Translations under genes and position numbers: made by a program
DNA from: JALYXI01 sp963795835
GTDB lineage: Bacteria; Acidobacteriota; Terriglobia; Bryobacterales; Bryobacteraceae
Assembly (NCBI GenBank): GCA_963795835.1
Contig: CAWCJC010000009.1
Coordinates: 186,001 to 250,000, forward strand
Direction of reading: 5' to 3'
Length of the DNA stretch: 64,000 nt
Shown: positions 1 through 8,409 of the stretch, piece after piece
How the letters are laid out: each line of letters opens with the position of its first letter
Numbering within the stretch: position 1 is the stretch's first letter
Notes under the pieces: generated by a model
What the model was told of the DNA's origin: nothing
The model's input: the letters and a program-made list of their open reading frames with translations, nothing else
Database searches by the model: none

Positions 1-1029
1 CTGGGTCGGCGCTTAATCGAAAGCTACGCGGGCCTGTTCCACACCGTGGATCACGTCGAGGGCATCCTCCAGGAAGGCTTCGATTCGCTTGATGCCTTTC
101 TGACCCATATGTGGGCGGTGACCCTGGTAGGCGCGCCGAAGCGGGCCGCCGCCGAAGCCATCGAGCAACACGAAACCAGCGCGCGCGGCTGGTATGGCGG
201 GGCGATCGGGATGCTCAAGCTGAACGGCGATATGAACACCGGCATCCTGATCCGCACCACTTATCTGAAGGACGGAATCGCGCGCTACCCCGCCGGCGCA
301 ACCATCCTCTACGACAGCGACCCCGCGGCTGAGGAGCAGGAAACGCGCCTGAAGGCCACCGGGTTTTTCAGGCTCCTGGGCCCGCCTCCGGTTCCGGCCG
401 CGGTAACACCCGTTCCGGAGACCGGCCCCAAACTGCTGCTGGTAGACCATAACGATTGTTTCATCCACACCCTCGCCAACTATGCGCGGCAGACCGGGGC
501 GGAAGTAACGACATACCGCACGGGCTTTGACTTAGACCTGCTGCGGGAGATGCAACCCGACCTACTACTCATCTCGCCCGGCCCCGGGCGTCCCTCCGAT
601 TTCGGGATCACGGCGCTGGTGAAGCGCGCGGTGCACCTCAACATCCCCATCTTCGGCGTCTGTCTGGGTTTGCAGGGCATCGTGGAGGCGTTCGGCGGCG
701 AACTGGGTGTGCTCGATTACCCGGTGCACGGAAAGCCCTCCCGAATCCGGCACACCGGCCAGGGGATTTTCGAAGGCTTACCGGAGACCATCACGGTAGG
801 CCGCTACCATAGCCTCTACGCCAGGCGCGAACTGCTGCCGGCGTGTCTCGAAATCACAGCCGAATCCGAAGACGGAGTCATCATGGGCATCCGCCACAAG
901 ACGCTCCCGATTGAAGCGGTGCAGTTCCACCCCGAGAGCCTGCTGAGCACGGCCGATGACCACGGCTTGCAGCTCATGAGGAACGCAGTAAAGCTGGCAG
1001 CCGGCGCACCAATCCTCGAAACCCGATAA
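1..1029 (+). CDS. trpEG: Fused anthranilate synthase TrpE-TrpG, 3' part (5' end outside window)
   Basis: The reading frame is open from base 1, so the gene starts upstream of the window; 342 residues are visible. It makes anthranilate from chorismate and glutamine, the first committed step of tryptophan synthesis. The first ~125 visible residues are the C-terminal end of the chorismate-binding component I domain (GRRLIESYAGLFHTVDHVEG, GWYGGAIGML, DMNTGILIRT). After a short linker comes a complete class I glutamine amidotransferase domain: SPGPGRPSDF, the nucleophile elbow GVCLGLQG (Cys at visible residue 221) and the HPES motif with His310 and Glu312. Fusion of the two components in one chain is known in several bacterial groups, where trpE and trpG are otherwise separate. 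A toxin-antitoxin-like pair follows 10 bases downstream. Confidence 0.93.
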   Translation: MGRRLIESYAGLFHTVDHVEGILQEGFDSLDAFLTHMWAVTLVGAPKRAAAEAIEQHETSARGWYGGAIGMLKLNGDMNTGILIRTTYLKDGIARYPAGATILYDSDPAAEEQETRLKATGFFRLLGPPPVPAAVTPVPETGPKLLLVDHNDCFIHTLANYARQTGAEVTTYRTGFDLDLLREMQPDLLLISPGPGRPSDFGITALVKRAVHLNIPIFGVCLGLQGIVEAFGGELGVLDYPVHGKPSRIRHTGQGIFEGLPETITVGRYHSLYARRELLPACLEITAESEDGVIMGIRHKTLPIEAVQFHPESLLSTADDHGLQLMRNAVKLAAGAPILETR

Positions 1030-1039
1030 CATCCTAACC

Positions 1040-1258
1040 ATGGATCCGCTTTCACAGGTGATCGTCCGGGACCCCGAAATCCTGGGCGGGACGCCCTGTT
1101 TCCGCGGTACCCGCGTTCCGCTGAAGAATCTGCTGGACTACATTGAGGGCGGGTATCCACTCGCCGACTTCCTTGAGGACTTCCCCACCGTCAGCCGCGC
1201 GATGGCGATACAAGCCCTTGAAGATGCGAAGGAATCTCTTCTTGCCCGCATTGCATGA
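1040..1258 (+). CDS. DUF433 family putative antitoxin
   Basis: This 72-residue protein has the typical DUF433 pattern: VIVRDPEILGGTPCFRGTRVP near the start, then LLDYIEGGYPLADFLEDFPTVS and a C-terminal helix. DUF433 proteins are small helical DNA-binding-like proteins that usually precede a PIN-like toxin gene. Here the stop codon overlaps the start of a DUF5615 gene by four bases (ATGA at 1255-1258), so the two are translationally coupled. The antitoxin role is inferred from family and context. Confidence 0.88.
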   Translation: MDPLSQVIVRDPEILGGTPCFRGTRVPLKNLLDYIEGGYPLADFLEDFPTVSRAMAIQALEDAKESLLARIA

Positions 1259-1590
1259 AGATTCTCCTCGATGAATGCGTGCCTGAACGTTTCAGGCGCT
1301 GTTTTCCCGATCATGATGTACATAGCGCCAAATGGGCAGGGTTTAGCGGCCGCAAAAATGGGGAGCTCCTGCGGTTAGCGGCGGAAGCAGGCTACCAAGT
1401 CCTGCTTACCGTTGATCAGGGCATGCCCTTTCAACAAAGCATTTCAATCCAAACGATTGCGTTGCTCGTGATTTCTGTACCCCGCAATGATCTTGAAACG
1501 TTGAAAACTATGGTCGATGCCGTTAGCCGGGCGCTTGCGACGATTGCCGCCGGACAAACAGTGAAGCTTAATCACCCACAAGCCTCGTAG
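1255..1590 (+). CDS. DUF5615 family PIN-like putative toxin
   Basis: The 111-residue product begins MKILLDECVPERF and carries LLTVDQGMPFQQ in its middle, the two acidic stretches expected of a DUF5615 PIN-like nuclease fold. It lacks nothing obvious relative to the usual length of about 110-120 residues. It is coupled to the upstream DUF433 gene by a 4-base overlap, the normal order for this toxin-antitoxin type. RNase activity is expected from the fold but not shown by the sequence. Confidence 0.85.
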   Translation: MKILLDECVPERFRRCFPDHDVHSAKWAGFSGRKNGELLRLAAEAGYQVLLTVDQGMPFQQSISIQTIALLVISVPRNDLETLKTMVDAVSRALATIAAGQTVKLNHPQAS

Positions 1591-1620
1591 CGCCGGCCCG
1601 CGGCCAGCAGCGTTCACCCG

Positions 1621-3177
1621 TTACCGGATCTGATCCAAATAAGTAGCGAACTTCGCACTGTCGTAATAGAACGGCCGCATCTTGTCCCGGTACTGATCCA
1701 TAATCTTCTTATTCAGCCAGATCGCAGGCTGGTCCCCCTCGCGAATGAACGACTGATACTTCACCGTCTTCGTCTGCACATCGTTGAAGTACTCCCAGGA
1801 TTTCTTCAGCAACTCGGGCTTGGTCAGCAGATCCAGAATCGTCAACGCTTCCACCTTCGCGCCCGCCACCGCGCCTTTGTGCGCAATCGACGTCGCCATG
1901 CTCACCGCATTCGCCCAGTTATGTCCGGGCCCGCCGGGAATGTTCGATGGAAAGCGCAACACCACCGTAGGCACGTTCCACGAAACGTCGCCGATATCGT
2001 CGGAACCGCCGCCCGTGGGTCCCACGTTCCCCTCCTCTTCCGGCAACTCCGGCTTGGGGTCGCGCATCGGCGTAATCTTTACCGCTAAGCCCCTCACCGG
2101 CGCGCCAATCTCCTTCTGCAGTGACTTGGCGAGCGTCTGCTCCTCCTCAGTCCACTTCGGCAGCCCGACCTTCGTAATGTTCTGATACATGTCTTCCGCA
2201 ATCGGCCGGTTGAAGTGCCCGGGCCACGCGCTGCCCAGCAGTCGCGAAGTCACCGTGGTGTCCGTCATCATCGTCGCCGCCTGCGCCATCTTGTCGCCAA
2301 TCTTCCAAAGCTCCATGATGTGCGGGTAATCGGCTTCCCGGAAGTAATACCAGACACTGGCATTGGGCGGCACCACATTCGGCTGATCGCCGCCGTTGGT
2401 GATCACATAATGCGAGCGCTGGGCCAGCCGCAAATGTTCGCGCCGGAAATTCCAGCCCACGTCCATCAGTTCCACCGCGTCCAGCGCGCTCTTCCCGCGC
2501 CAGGGGGCACCCGCCGAATGAGCGCTCTCCCCCTTGAACAGATACTCCACGGACACCATGCCGTTGCCCGCGCCGCCGCCCCAGGAGACGCCCATGTTCG
2601 CCGCGACGTGCGTGAAAATCACCGCGTCGACGTCCTTGAACAAGCCCGCCTTCACATAGAACGCCTTCGAGCCGAGCTGCTCCTCCGCAATCCCCGGCCA
2701 TAACTGCAGCGTCCCGGAGAGATGCTCCCGCTCCATAATCTTCTTCACCGCAAGCGCGGCTGTGATATTCAGCGGAACCCCGGAGTTGTGGCCTTCTCCG
2801 TGCCCGGGAGCGCCCTCCACAAGCGGCGTATGCGGAGCAGTGCCGGGCCTTTGCGAAGCTTGCGGAATGCAGTCGATATCGGAGCCGATCGAAATCACAG
2901 GCTTGCCGTGGCCCCATGTCGCAAGCCACGCGGTCGGAATTCCGGCAATGCCGCGCTGCACGGTGAAGCCTTCTTTCTCCAGCACGCCGGTCAGATACTT
3001 CGATGTTTCGAACTCTTGAAAACCAAGCTCGCCGAAGCTGAACACCTGGTCGACCATCACCTGTGTCTGTTTCGCGCGGGCATCGATATCGCCCAACAGA
3101 TCGGCGGTAAGCGCGGCCTGTTTCTGAGAGAAGAGAGTGGCCGGAAGAAGCAAAAGCGCAAGAGCGGGAAGGCGCAT
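1621..3177 (-). CDS. Secreted M20 family metallopeptidase/amidohydrolase (AbgB-like)
   Basis: 518 residues with a clean signal peptide (MRLPALALLLLPATLFSQ), which fixes the start at 3177; the open frame continues 71 codons further up but without a signal sequence. The mature part resembles M20D amidohydrolases such as the aminobenzoyl-glutamate hydrolase subunit: GSDIDCIPQ and GEGHNSGVPLN stand where the metal-binding GxHDxxP and GHxCGHxxH regions are expected, and a dimerisation domain insert (GESAHSAGAPW) follows. A C-terminal GGGSDDIGDVSW segment supplies further ligands. It probably removes acyl or aminoacyl groups from a periplasmic substrate. It is convergent with the DUF5615 gene. Confidence 0.85.
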   Translation of the reverse strand: MRLPALALLLLPATLFSQKQAALTADLLGDIDARAKQTQVMVDQVFSFGELGFQEFETSKYLTGVLEKEGFTVQRGIAGIPTAWLATWGHGKPVISIGSDIDCIPQASQRPGTAPHTPLVEGAPGHGEGHNSGVPLNITAALAVKKIMEREHLSGTLQLWPGIAEEQLGSKAFYVKAGLFKDVDAVIFTHVAANMGVSWGGGAGNGMVSVEYLFKGESAHSAGAPWRGKSALDAVELMDVGWNFRREHLRLAQRSHYVITNGGDQPNVVPPNASVWYYFREADYPHIMELWKIGDKMAQAATMMTDTTVTSRLLGSAWPGHFNRPIAEDMYQNITKVGLPKWTEEEQTLAKSLQKEIGAPVRGLAVKITPMRDPKPELPEEEGNVGPTGGGSDDIGDVSWNVPTVVLRFPSNIPGGPGHNWANAVSMATSIAHKGAVAGAKVEALTILDLLTKPELLKKSWEYFNDVQTKTVKYQSFIREGDQPAIWLNKKIMDQYRDKMRPFYYDSAKFATYLDQIR

Positions 3178-3303
3178 AGGGTTTGGAATAGGATAGCTCA
3201 ATCCCCGTTTCGTAGCGTCGGCCCATGCTGTGAAAGGCGCGCCAAGCACTTCAGGCGATCGTAATCCCGGCTCAGCGCCCGGAGAAGCCGCAATCCCGCG
3301 CCG

Positions 3304-3318
3304 TATAATACCGCCGTG
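3304..3318 (+). promoter_or_regulatory. Possible -10 box placing the transcript start at the histidine kinase GTG
   Basis: A perfect TATAAT at 3304-3309 lies six bases before the GTG start at 3316. If used, transcription would begin at or next to the start codon, giving a leaderless mRNA. No good -35 hexamer is visible, and there is no Shine-Dalgarno sequence, which fits a leaderless message. Tentative. Confidence 0.4.
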
Positions 3319-4527
3319 CCCCGCTTCACCGCCCAGGACGCCGTCCTCATCTTCCTGTTCTTCGCTATCGCGACCCTCAGCCCCTCGCACGACGTTTGGG
3401 AAATCGGCATGATTGCAGCCTTAGGCCTGCTCCAACTCGCGGAACCCCGGTTGCCTTGGGTCCAGACACTCACCGGCAAGATCGTCTGGATTCTCCTGAA
3501 GCTCACGGTCGCGTATCTGCTTATCGGCTACACCGGCGGAGTCGCGTCCAGCTATTACCTCATGCTGCTGCTGCCCATCGTCACGGCGGCCACGTCGCTC
3601 AACGTCTTCGCCACGTTGCTGTTCAGCCTGCTCGCATGCGGCGCTTATCTTTCGTTCCTGCTCTTCATCGATTGGACGCGCTCCTTCATTGAGCCGGATC
3701 AAGTCCGCGTCATCATCCTGCGGCTGCTCTTTCTCGCCGTGGCGGGCAATCTCGTGAACGCGCTCGCTCAAGCGCTGCGTGAACAGAATACGAAGTACCG
3801 CGCCCTCGCCGAGCAACTGGCGGAAGCCAATCGCCACCTCAGCGACGCTCAGGCCGCGATGCGCCGCTCCGAACGCCTGGCCGCGCTGGGCCAGCTCTCC
3901 GCCGGGCTCGCGCACGAAATACGCAACCCGTTAGGCACCATCAAAGCCTCCGCTGAAATGCTCACCAAGCATGTGCCGCCCGATAACCCTCTCGCGCTCG
4001 AAATGGCCGGCTTCATCTCCTGCGAAGTCGATCGCACCAACTCCCTCGTCACCCGCTTCCTCGATTTTGCCCGCCCGCTTTCCCCGCAGCGCGAAACCGT
4101 GGACTTGGCCGCCGTGATTGATCGCGCCCTCGCGGCCGTTGGTCGCGAACACACCGGGGTCACCTTTGAGCGGATGTACTCTCCCGAAATCGCCCCGCTC
4201 TCAATCGATCCCAACCTGATCCAACAGGTCTTCTACAATCTGGTGCTCAACGCTGTGCAGGCCAGCCCGGAAGGCGCGACCATCACCATAAAGACCAAAC
4301 GCGTGCCGGGCTCGGCGGAGATTTCGGTAATCGATCGGGGCACTGGTATCGACCCTGCCAACAGGGAAACCATCTTCAACCCGTTCTTCACCACCAAGGC
4401 GACAGGTGTCGGCCTGGGTCTGGCGATCGTGCAGAAGATCGTCGATGAACACGGCGGCCGTCTCACGGTCGAAAGCGAACAGGGCCAGGGCAGCACCTTT
4501 CGCGTCTGCCTTCCTCTCGCGTCGTAG
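3316..4527 (+). CDS. Membrane-bound sensor histidine kinase
   Basis: 403 residues. The first ~155 residues hold five or six hydrophobic helices without a recognisable extracellular sensor domain, so the signal is probably sensed in or at the membrane. A short coiled coil leads into a HisKA domain with the H-box LSAGLAHEIRNPLGTIKAS (phospho-accepting His200). The HATPase domain follows with an N-box NLVLNAVQAS, G1 DRGTGIDP, F-box FNPFFTTK and G2 GVGLGLAIVQKIVDEHGG. All catalytic boxes are intact. No response regulator is adjacent: both neighbours are on the minus strand, so the kinase is an orphan here. Start is the GTG at 3316 next to a -10-like box. Confidence 0.92.
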   Translation: MPRFTAQDAVLIFLFFAIATLSPSHDVWEIGMIAALGLLQLAEPRLPWVQTLTGKIVWILLKLTVAYLLIGYTGGVASSYYLMLLLPIVTAATSLNVFATLLFSLLACGAYLSFLLFIDWTRSFIEPDQVRVIILRLLFLAVAGNLVNALAQALREQNTKYRALAEQLAEANRHLSDAQAAMRRSERLAALGQLSAGLAHEIRNPLGTIKASAEMLTKHVPPDNPLALEMAGFISCEVDRTNSLVTRFLDFARPLSPQRETVDLAAVIDRALAAVGREHTGVTFERMYSPEIAPLSIDPNLIQQVFYNLVLNAVQASPEGATITIKTKRVPGSAEISVIDRGTGIDPANRETIFNPFFTTKATGVGLGLAIVQKIVDEHGGRLTVESEQGQGSTFRVCLPLAS

Positions 4528-4559
4528 TCCGCGCCCCTGTCCGCGCCGCCCGCTTCGCG

Positions 4560-6158
4560 CTACTGAAGTTCAGCCAACATCCCTCGTACGCCCCTCCAGC
4601 GGCCGCCCCCATTCTCCGCCGGCTCCCGAAGCAGGGGAGTTTCAAACAAAGCATCGGGATTGCGGTGCCGCATAAATCTCAGCGTGCGGAGCCCCGCCTC
4701 GCTCAGGCGCCAATACGGATTCGACCGAAGCAGATCGTTCCGGGTAATCAGGATCTCTCTCCGGAGGAAACGATGCCACCCATTGCCGTGTGTAAGCAGT
4801 CGCGCGGGCTCCTGACGATTCCCCGCGGAACACTGCTGAAGCCGCACCACCGCCAGCCGCGCGTCCGTGATCACCGGATCTCCCGTCCCGTTATAAGTGG
4901 CCCTCGGGACATCGTCTCTTTCCATCCACCCCACCGGACCCGCGCAACGGGTAAACGCCAAATCATACGCCACTTTGTCCCGCTCTTCGTCGACATTCGG
5001 GTCGATCCGGTGGCTGAAATACCGGCCCGGACGCAGATAGGCATAATCCACGTCACGAGTCGCCGCCCCCATCCAAACTTCTTCGCCGTGCCACAACTCA
5101 GGCACCTTCCAGATTCGGATGTGGTGCCGCTTTGAGACATCGTTCAGGCCTTTTTGCCAGGACATTGCCGCATCCTCGCCTTTCAACAGCAACGGAGTCA
5201 TCGGGGAGGCGTAACCCCGCAGCTCAGAAGCCGCCCGAACCACTCGAATTCGCGTATGAAGGTTGTTCTGTTGCGCTGGGCTCCACCCGGCTGCCCGAAA
5301 GGCAGCCGAAATCTCTTCCTCCGAACCCGTAAACATCACATTCACCAGGTCTGATTTCAGCCCGGACATGCTATCCGTGGTTCGAAACGGCATCGAAGCC
5401 AACCGGTTCCGAAGCGCCTCCATATCCGTTTCCGAAAGCCCTGCCGCGGGTCTCTTTCCGGCCTGCGTGGCCAACGGCGCCGTTACCGATACCGTCAACT
5501 CAGTTCCCGCCGGAAAATCGATTTCAGGCTCCGCCAGATGTGCCGCCAGGGACTTGATGGCCCACTCCGCAACTTCTGCATGGAACTGGCACAGCAGTCC
5601 AAACTGAATGTAGCCGCTCACCCGGTACGCAATGCTATTGGTGGCGCGAATCCCATGTACCAGGCCATCGGCCCCCACGCGCTCGCGGCTGTTGTCGATT
5701 TCGGCAACCCTCGTTTCCAAGGCCCGCGCTGTCTCCCCCGGAACGGTAATGCCGGTAAACTCTAACCCCAGCGACGCCCGCTCATGGCGAATTCCCAGGC
5801 CCACTCGTGTTACCGAGTTGACCCGCCCCGTCAATACGCATCCCAGGGGCAGCACCACCTGCCCGTTCACAATCACCGGCGCAATTAACACCGCTTCAAT
5901 CGGCGTGCCCGCTTTGCTGGACCACGAAGCCACAGGTGTTGTAAGCCGGATGTGCAGCAAAGATCCCGCGGGAACGTTCAGCACTGCCAGCATTTGAAGC
6001 GCGCTCAGCAGACTGGCAAAGGCGATCAATTTGTCACCGTTTCCGCCAGACGTTTGGGCGTTTTGCTGCTCGATTGCCGCAAGCTCACAGGGCTCATAAT
6101 AACCAACTGGCAGAACCCCCGTCTCTTGTCTAGGGCCCGCTTCAGTCACAACAAGCAC
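4560..6158 (-). CDS. LssY C-terminal domain protein, probably exported
   Basis: The product has two parts. Residues ~60-250 start with a hydrophobic segment (LIAFASLLSALQMLAVLNV) and a PAGSLLHIRLTTPV beta-rich region reminiscent of secreted acidobacterial proteins. Residues ~275-480 match the LssY C-terminal domain: LKSDLVNVMFTGSEEEISAAF, GWSPAQ, YASPMTPLLLKGEDA, RHHIRIWK and DPNVDEERDKVAYDL. The function of that domain is not known; in other bacteria it is fused to phosphatase or DedA-like membrane modules. The longest frame starts with GTG at 6158, but a TTG at 6029 would put the hydrophobic segment at the N-terminus as a signal peptide and may be the true start. Confidence 0.75.
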   Translation of the reverse strand: MLVVTEAGPRQETGVLPVGYYEPCELAAIEQQNAQTSGGNGDKLIAFASLLSALQMLAVLNVPAGSLLHIRLTTPVASWSSKAGTPIEAVLIAPVIVNGQVVLPLGCVLTGRVNSVTRVGLGIRHERASLGLEFTGITVPGETARALETRVAEIDNSRERVGADGLVHGIRATNSIAYRVSGYIQFGLLCQFHAEVAEWAIKSLAAHLAEPEIDFPAGTELTVSVTAPLATQAGKRPAAGLSETDMEALRNRLASMPFRTTDSMSGLKSDLVNVMFTGSEEEISAAFRAAGWSPAQQNNLHTRIRVVRAASELRGYASPMTPLLLKGEDAAMSWQKGLNDVSKRHHIRIWKVPELWHGEEVWMGAATRDVDYAYLRPGRYFSHRIDPNVDEERDKVAYDLAFTRCAGPVGWMERDDVPRATYNGTGDPVITDARLAVVRLQQCSAGNRQEPARLLTHGNGWHRFLRREILITRNDLLRSNPYWRLSEAGLRTLRFMRHRNPDALFETPLLREPAENGGGRWRGVRGMLAELQ

Positions 6159-6234
6159 AAGTCAGTCCCCACAATGACTTACCCCCTGCTTTTGCCTAAA
6201 CCGGCAAACTCGGTCTGCTAAAACAAAGCCGCGT

Positions 6235-6807
6235 ATGTCCACACTCAAACAGATCGCCGCCAACCGCGAAAATTGTAAGAAAAGCACGGGCCCCCGCACG
6301 GAAGAAGGCCGCCGCCGAGCGTCTCAAAACGCCGTCACGCACGGCCTTCACTCCCACAACTTCCTTCTCGATATTGAGAACGAAGATTCTTACCACCTTT
6401 ATCACCACCAGCTCATCCACGATTGGCAGCCCCAAACCGGCACCGAATTTCTTCTCGTTGAACAAGTCGCGCAATCGTACTTCCTCAAGCGCCGCTTCCT
6501 CACCAAAATGCCGGACCTGCACCTCACCGAACAGCGCAATTACAGCAACGAAACACTCATCAGCTACCCGGTCCTGATGAAAATGGTCAACCAGGCCGAC
6601 CGCATGATGCACCGCGCACTCGAAAGATTACAAATGATCAAAGACGAACGGAAGAAAGAAGCCGCCCTGATGAAAAAAGCACAATCCGAAAAGACCAAGC
6701 CAAGAGAAACAAACCACTTAGAAGAAATTGGCTTCGTTTCCTCGCCCTTCGCAACCCGCGAACCGGAGGACCCGTATCCCTCCGGTCCCACCCGGGAAGC
6801 CGCCTAG
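6235..6807 (+). CDS. Conserved GPRTEEG-type protein of unknown function
   Basis: 190 residues. The N-terminus (KQIAANRENCKKSTGPRTEEG, then RRRASQNAVTHGLHSH) is a signature I recognise from a family of cytosolic proteins often present in many copies in Acidobacteriota and Planctomycetes. The remainder is helical and highly charged with a Lys-rich stretch (~res 135-165), which would suit nucleic-acid binding, but no enzymatic motif is visible. No neighbour is co-oriented closely enough to suggest an operon. I cannot assign a function. Confidence 0.75.
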   Translation: MSTLKQIAANRENCKKSTGPRTEEGRRRASQNAVTHGLHSHNFLLDIENEDSYHLYHHQLIHDWQPQTGTEFLLVEQVAQSYFLKRRFLTKMPDLHLTEQRNYSNETLISYPVLMKMVNQADRMMHRALERLQMIKDERKKEAALMKKAQSEKTKPRETNHLEEIGFVSSPFATREPEDPYPSGPTREAA

Positions 6808-6903
6808 AATTTGAAGAGAAAATACTCCCCCGCATCACCCGGCCACGGCGTGGCAAGTCTTAAGCCCCAAGGTCGGCTAAATCTGCGTCCAGGCTTATTC
6901 TCT

Positions 6904-8409
6904 TCAATTCACGATGTAGTTCTTCGCAACTTCGTAGAACTCGCGAAGCTGAGCGTTCTCACCGATCAGCTCCGCCACTCGAGGCGCCATCTCGATCGCG
7001 GCTCTCGCGTTCAGGAACAGAGCCCGGGTGCGCCGCGCCAAAACGTCTTCTACCGTTTGCGCGCACTCCTCCTCAACGGCAAATCGCACTTCGGCGGCGG
7101 TGTACGGGAGCGCGGGATGCAGTTGTTCGTCCGCGCCCTCCAGCGCTCGGATCGCGGGCGCGTCGGAGCCGTACACGGCAAGGTTGCCGAACTTCTGCGC
7201 ATTCGGGTGATAGCCGTGAATGTTCAGCGTCTTCGTCACGCAGGTGCGGTCGGGCAGCATGCCCAGTGTCGCGGCCTGGTTCACGCAGTCTTCGGCCATA
7301 TGCCGGTAGGTCGTCCACTTGCCGCCGGTAATGGTAAGCAGGCCGGACTTGTCGATCTGAATCGTGTGGTCGCGCGAGAGTGCCGCTGTGTTGCTTCCTT
7401 CTCCCGCTTTCACCAGCGGGCGGATGCCGGTGAAAACGCTCAGGACGTCCGCGCGCGTAGGCACTCGCGCCAGGTACTCGCCCGCGGTAATCAGCACGAA
7501 GTCGATCTCCTGCTGCTGCGGAACGGGTTCCAGCGTGGCTTCGGCGATGGGCGTATCGGTAGTGCCGACCAGCGTATGCCCATGCCAGGGAATGGCGAAC
7601 AGCACGCGGCCGTCGCTGGTGTGCGGCACCATAATGGCGGTGTCGCCGGGCAGAAAGCTACGGTCGAAGACAAGATGGATGCCTTGGCTGGCCGCGATCA
7701 TGGGCGCCACCCCGGGTTCCGCTTGCCGGCGCAGGGTGTCGCAGAAGGCGCCCGTGGCGTTGATCACCACGTTGGCGCGGGCTTCAAACTCGGGCGTCAC
7801 AACGCCGTTGATGAAACCCTCGGCGTCCTGCAACAAGGAAACCACGGGGACGTAGTTCAGCAGCGTGGCGCCTTGATCAACCGCGGTCTGGGCCATGTTG
7901 ATCAGCAGGCGGGCGTCGTCGAACTGGCCATCGAAGTAGATCACTCCGCCCCGCAGGCCCTGGGTCTGGATCGTGGGAAGCCGCTCGATGGTCTCCTCGC
8001 GGGACAGAATGCGGGAGGCGCCAAAGCCGTACTTGCCCGCCAGAAGGTTGTAGACCTTCAGGCCGAAGCCGTAGAAGGGTGTTTCCCACCAGTCGTAGTT
8101 CGGCACGATGAAGCCGAGATCGCGCACCAAATGCGGCGCGTTGTTCCGGAGAGTGCCTCGCTCTTTGAGCGCCTCCATTACCAGTGAGATGTTGCCCTGC
8201 TCCAGATACCGGACGCCGCCATGCACCAGCTTGGTGCTGCGGCTCGAGGTGCCTTTGCCGAAGTCGCTGCGCTCCAGCAGCAGTACTTCATAGCCGCGCG
8301 AAGCCGCGTCGATAGCGACCCCAACTCCCGTCGCTCCGCCCCCGGCCACGATGATGTCCCAGGGCTCCGTACGCGCTTTGGCCCGGGCGAGCATGGAGGC
8401 GCGGTTCAT
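6904..8409 (-). CDS. glpD: Aerobic glycerol-3-phosphate dehydrogenase
   Basis: 501 residues from the ATG at 8409. It oxidises sn-glycerol 3-phosphate to dihydroxyacetone phosphate at the membrane, passing electrons to quinone through FAD. The FAD-binding motif VAGGGATGVGVAIDAASRG is at residues 21-40, followed by GTSSRSTKLVHGGVRYLE, typical of the family; a C-terminal helical domain follows. The start overlaps the glpK stop by four bases, so the two genes form a coupled operon kinase-then-dehydrogenase. No glpF or glpR is present in the window. Confidence 0.95.
   Translation of the reverse strand: MNRASMLARAKARTEPWDIIVAGGGATGVGVAIDAASRGYEVLLLERSDFGKGTSSRSTKLVHGGVRYLEQGNISLVMEALKERGTLRNNAPHLVRDLGFIVPNYDWWETPFYGFGLKVYNLLAGKYGFGASRILSREETIERLPTIQTQGLRGGVIYFDGQFDDARLLINMAQTAVDQGATLLNYVPVVSLLQDAEGFINGVVTPEFEARANVVINATGAFCDTLRRQAEPGVAPMIAASQGIHLVFDRSFLPGDTAIMVPHTSDGRVLFAIPWHGHTLVGTTDTPIAEATLEPVPQQQEIDFVLITAGEYLARVPTRADVLSVFTGIRPLVKAGEGSNTAALSRDHTIQIDKSGLLTITGGKWTTYRHMAEDCVNQAATLGMLPDRTCVTKTLNIHGYHPNAQKFGNLAVYGSDAPAIRALEGADEQLHPALPYTAAEVRFAVEEECAQTVEDVLARRTRALFLNARAAIEMAPRVAELIGENAQLREFYEVAKNYIVN

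Noticed and set aside
6811..8187. Long plus-strand open frame of 458 codons opposite glpD
   Set aside because: It is the antisense frame of a GC-rich gene with conserved glpD sequence on the other strand; its translation is Arg/Gly/His-rich without any domain.
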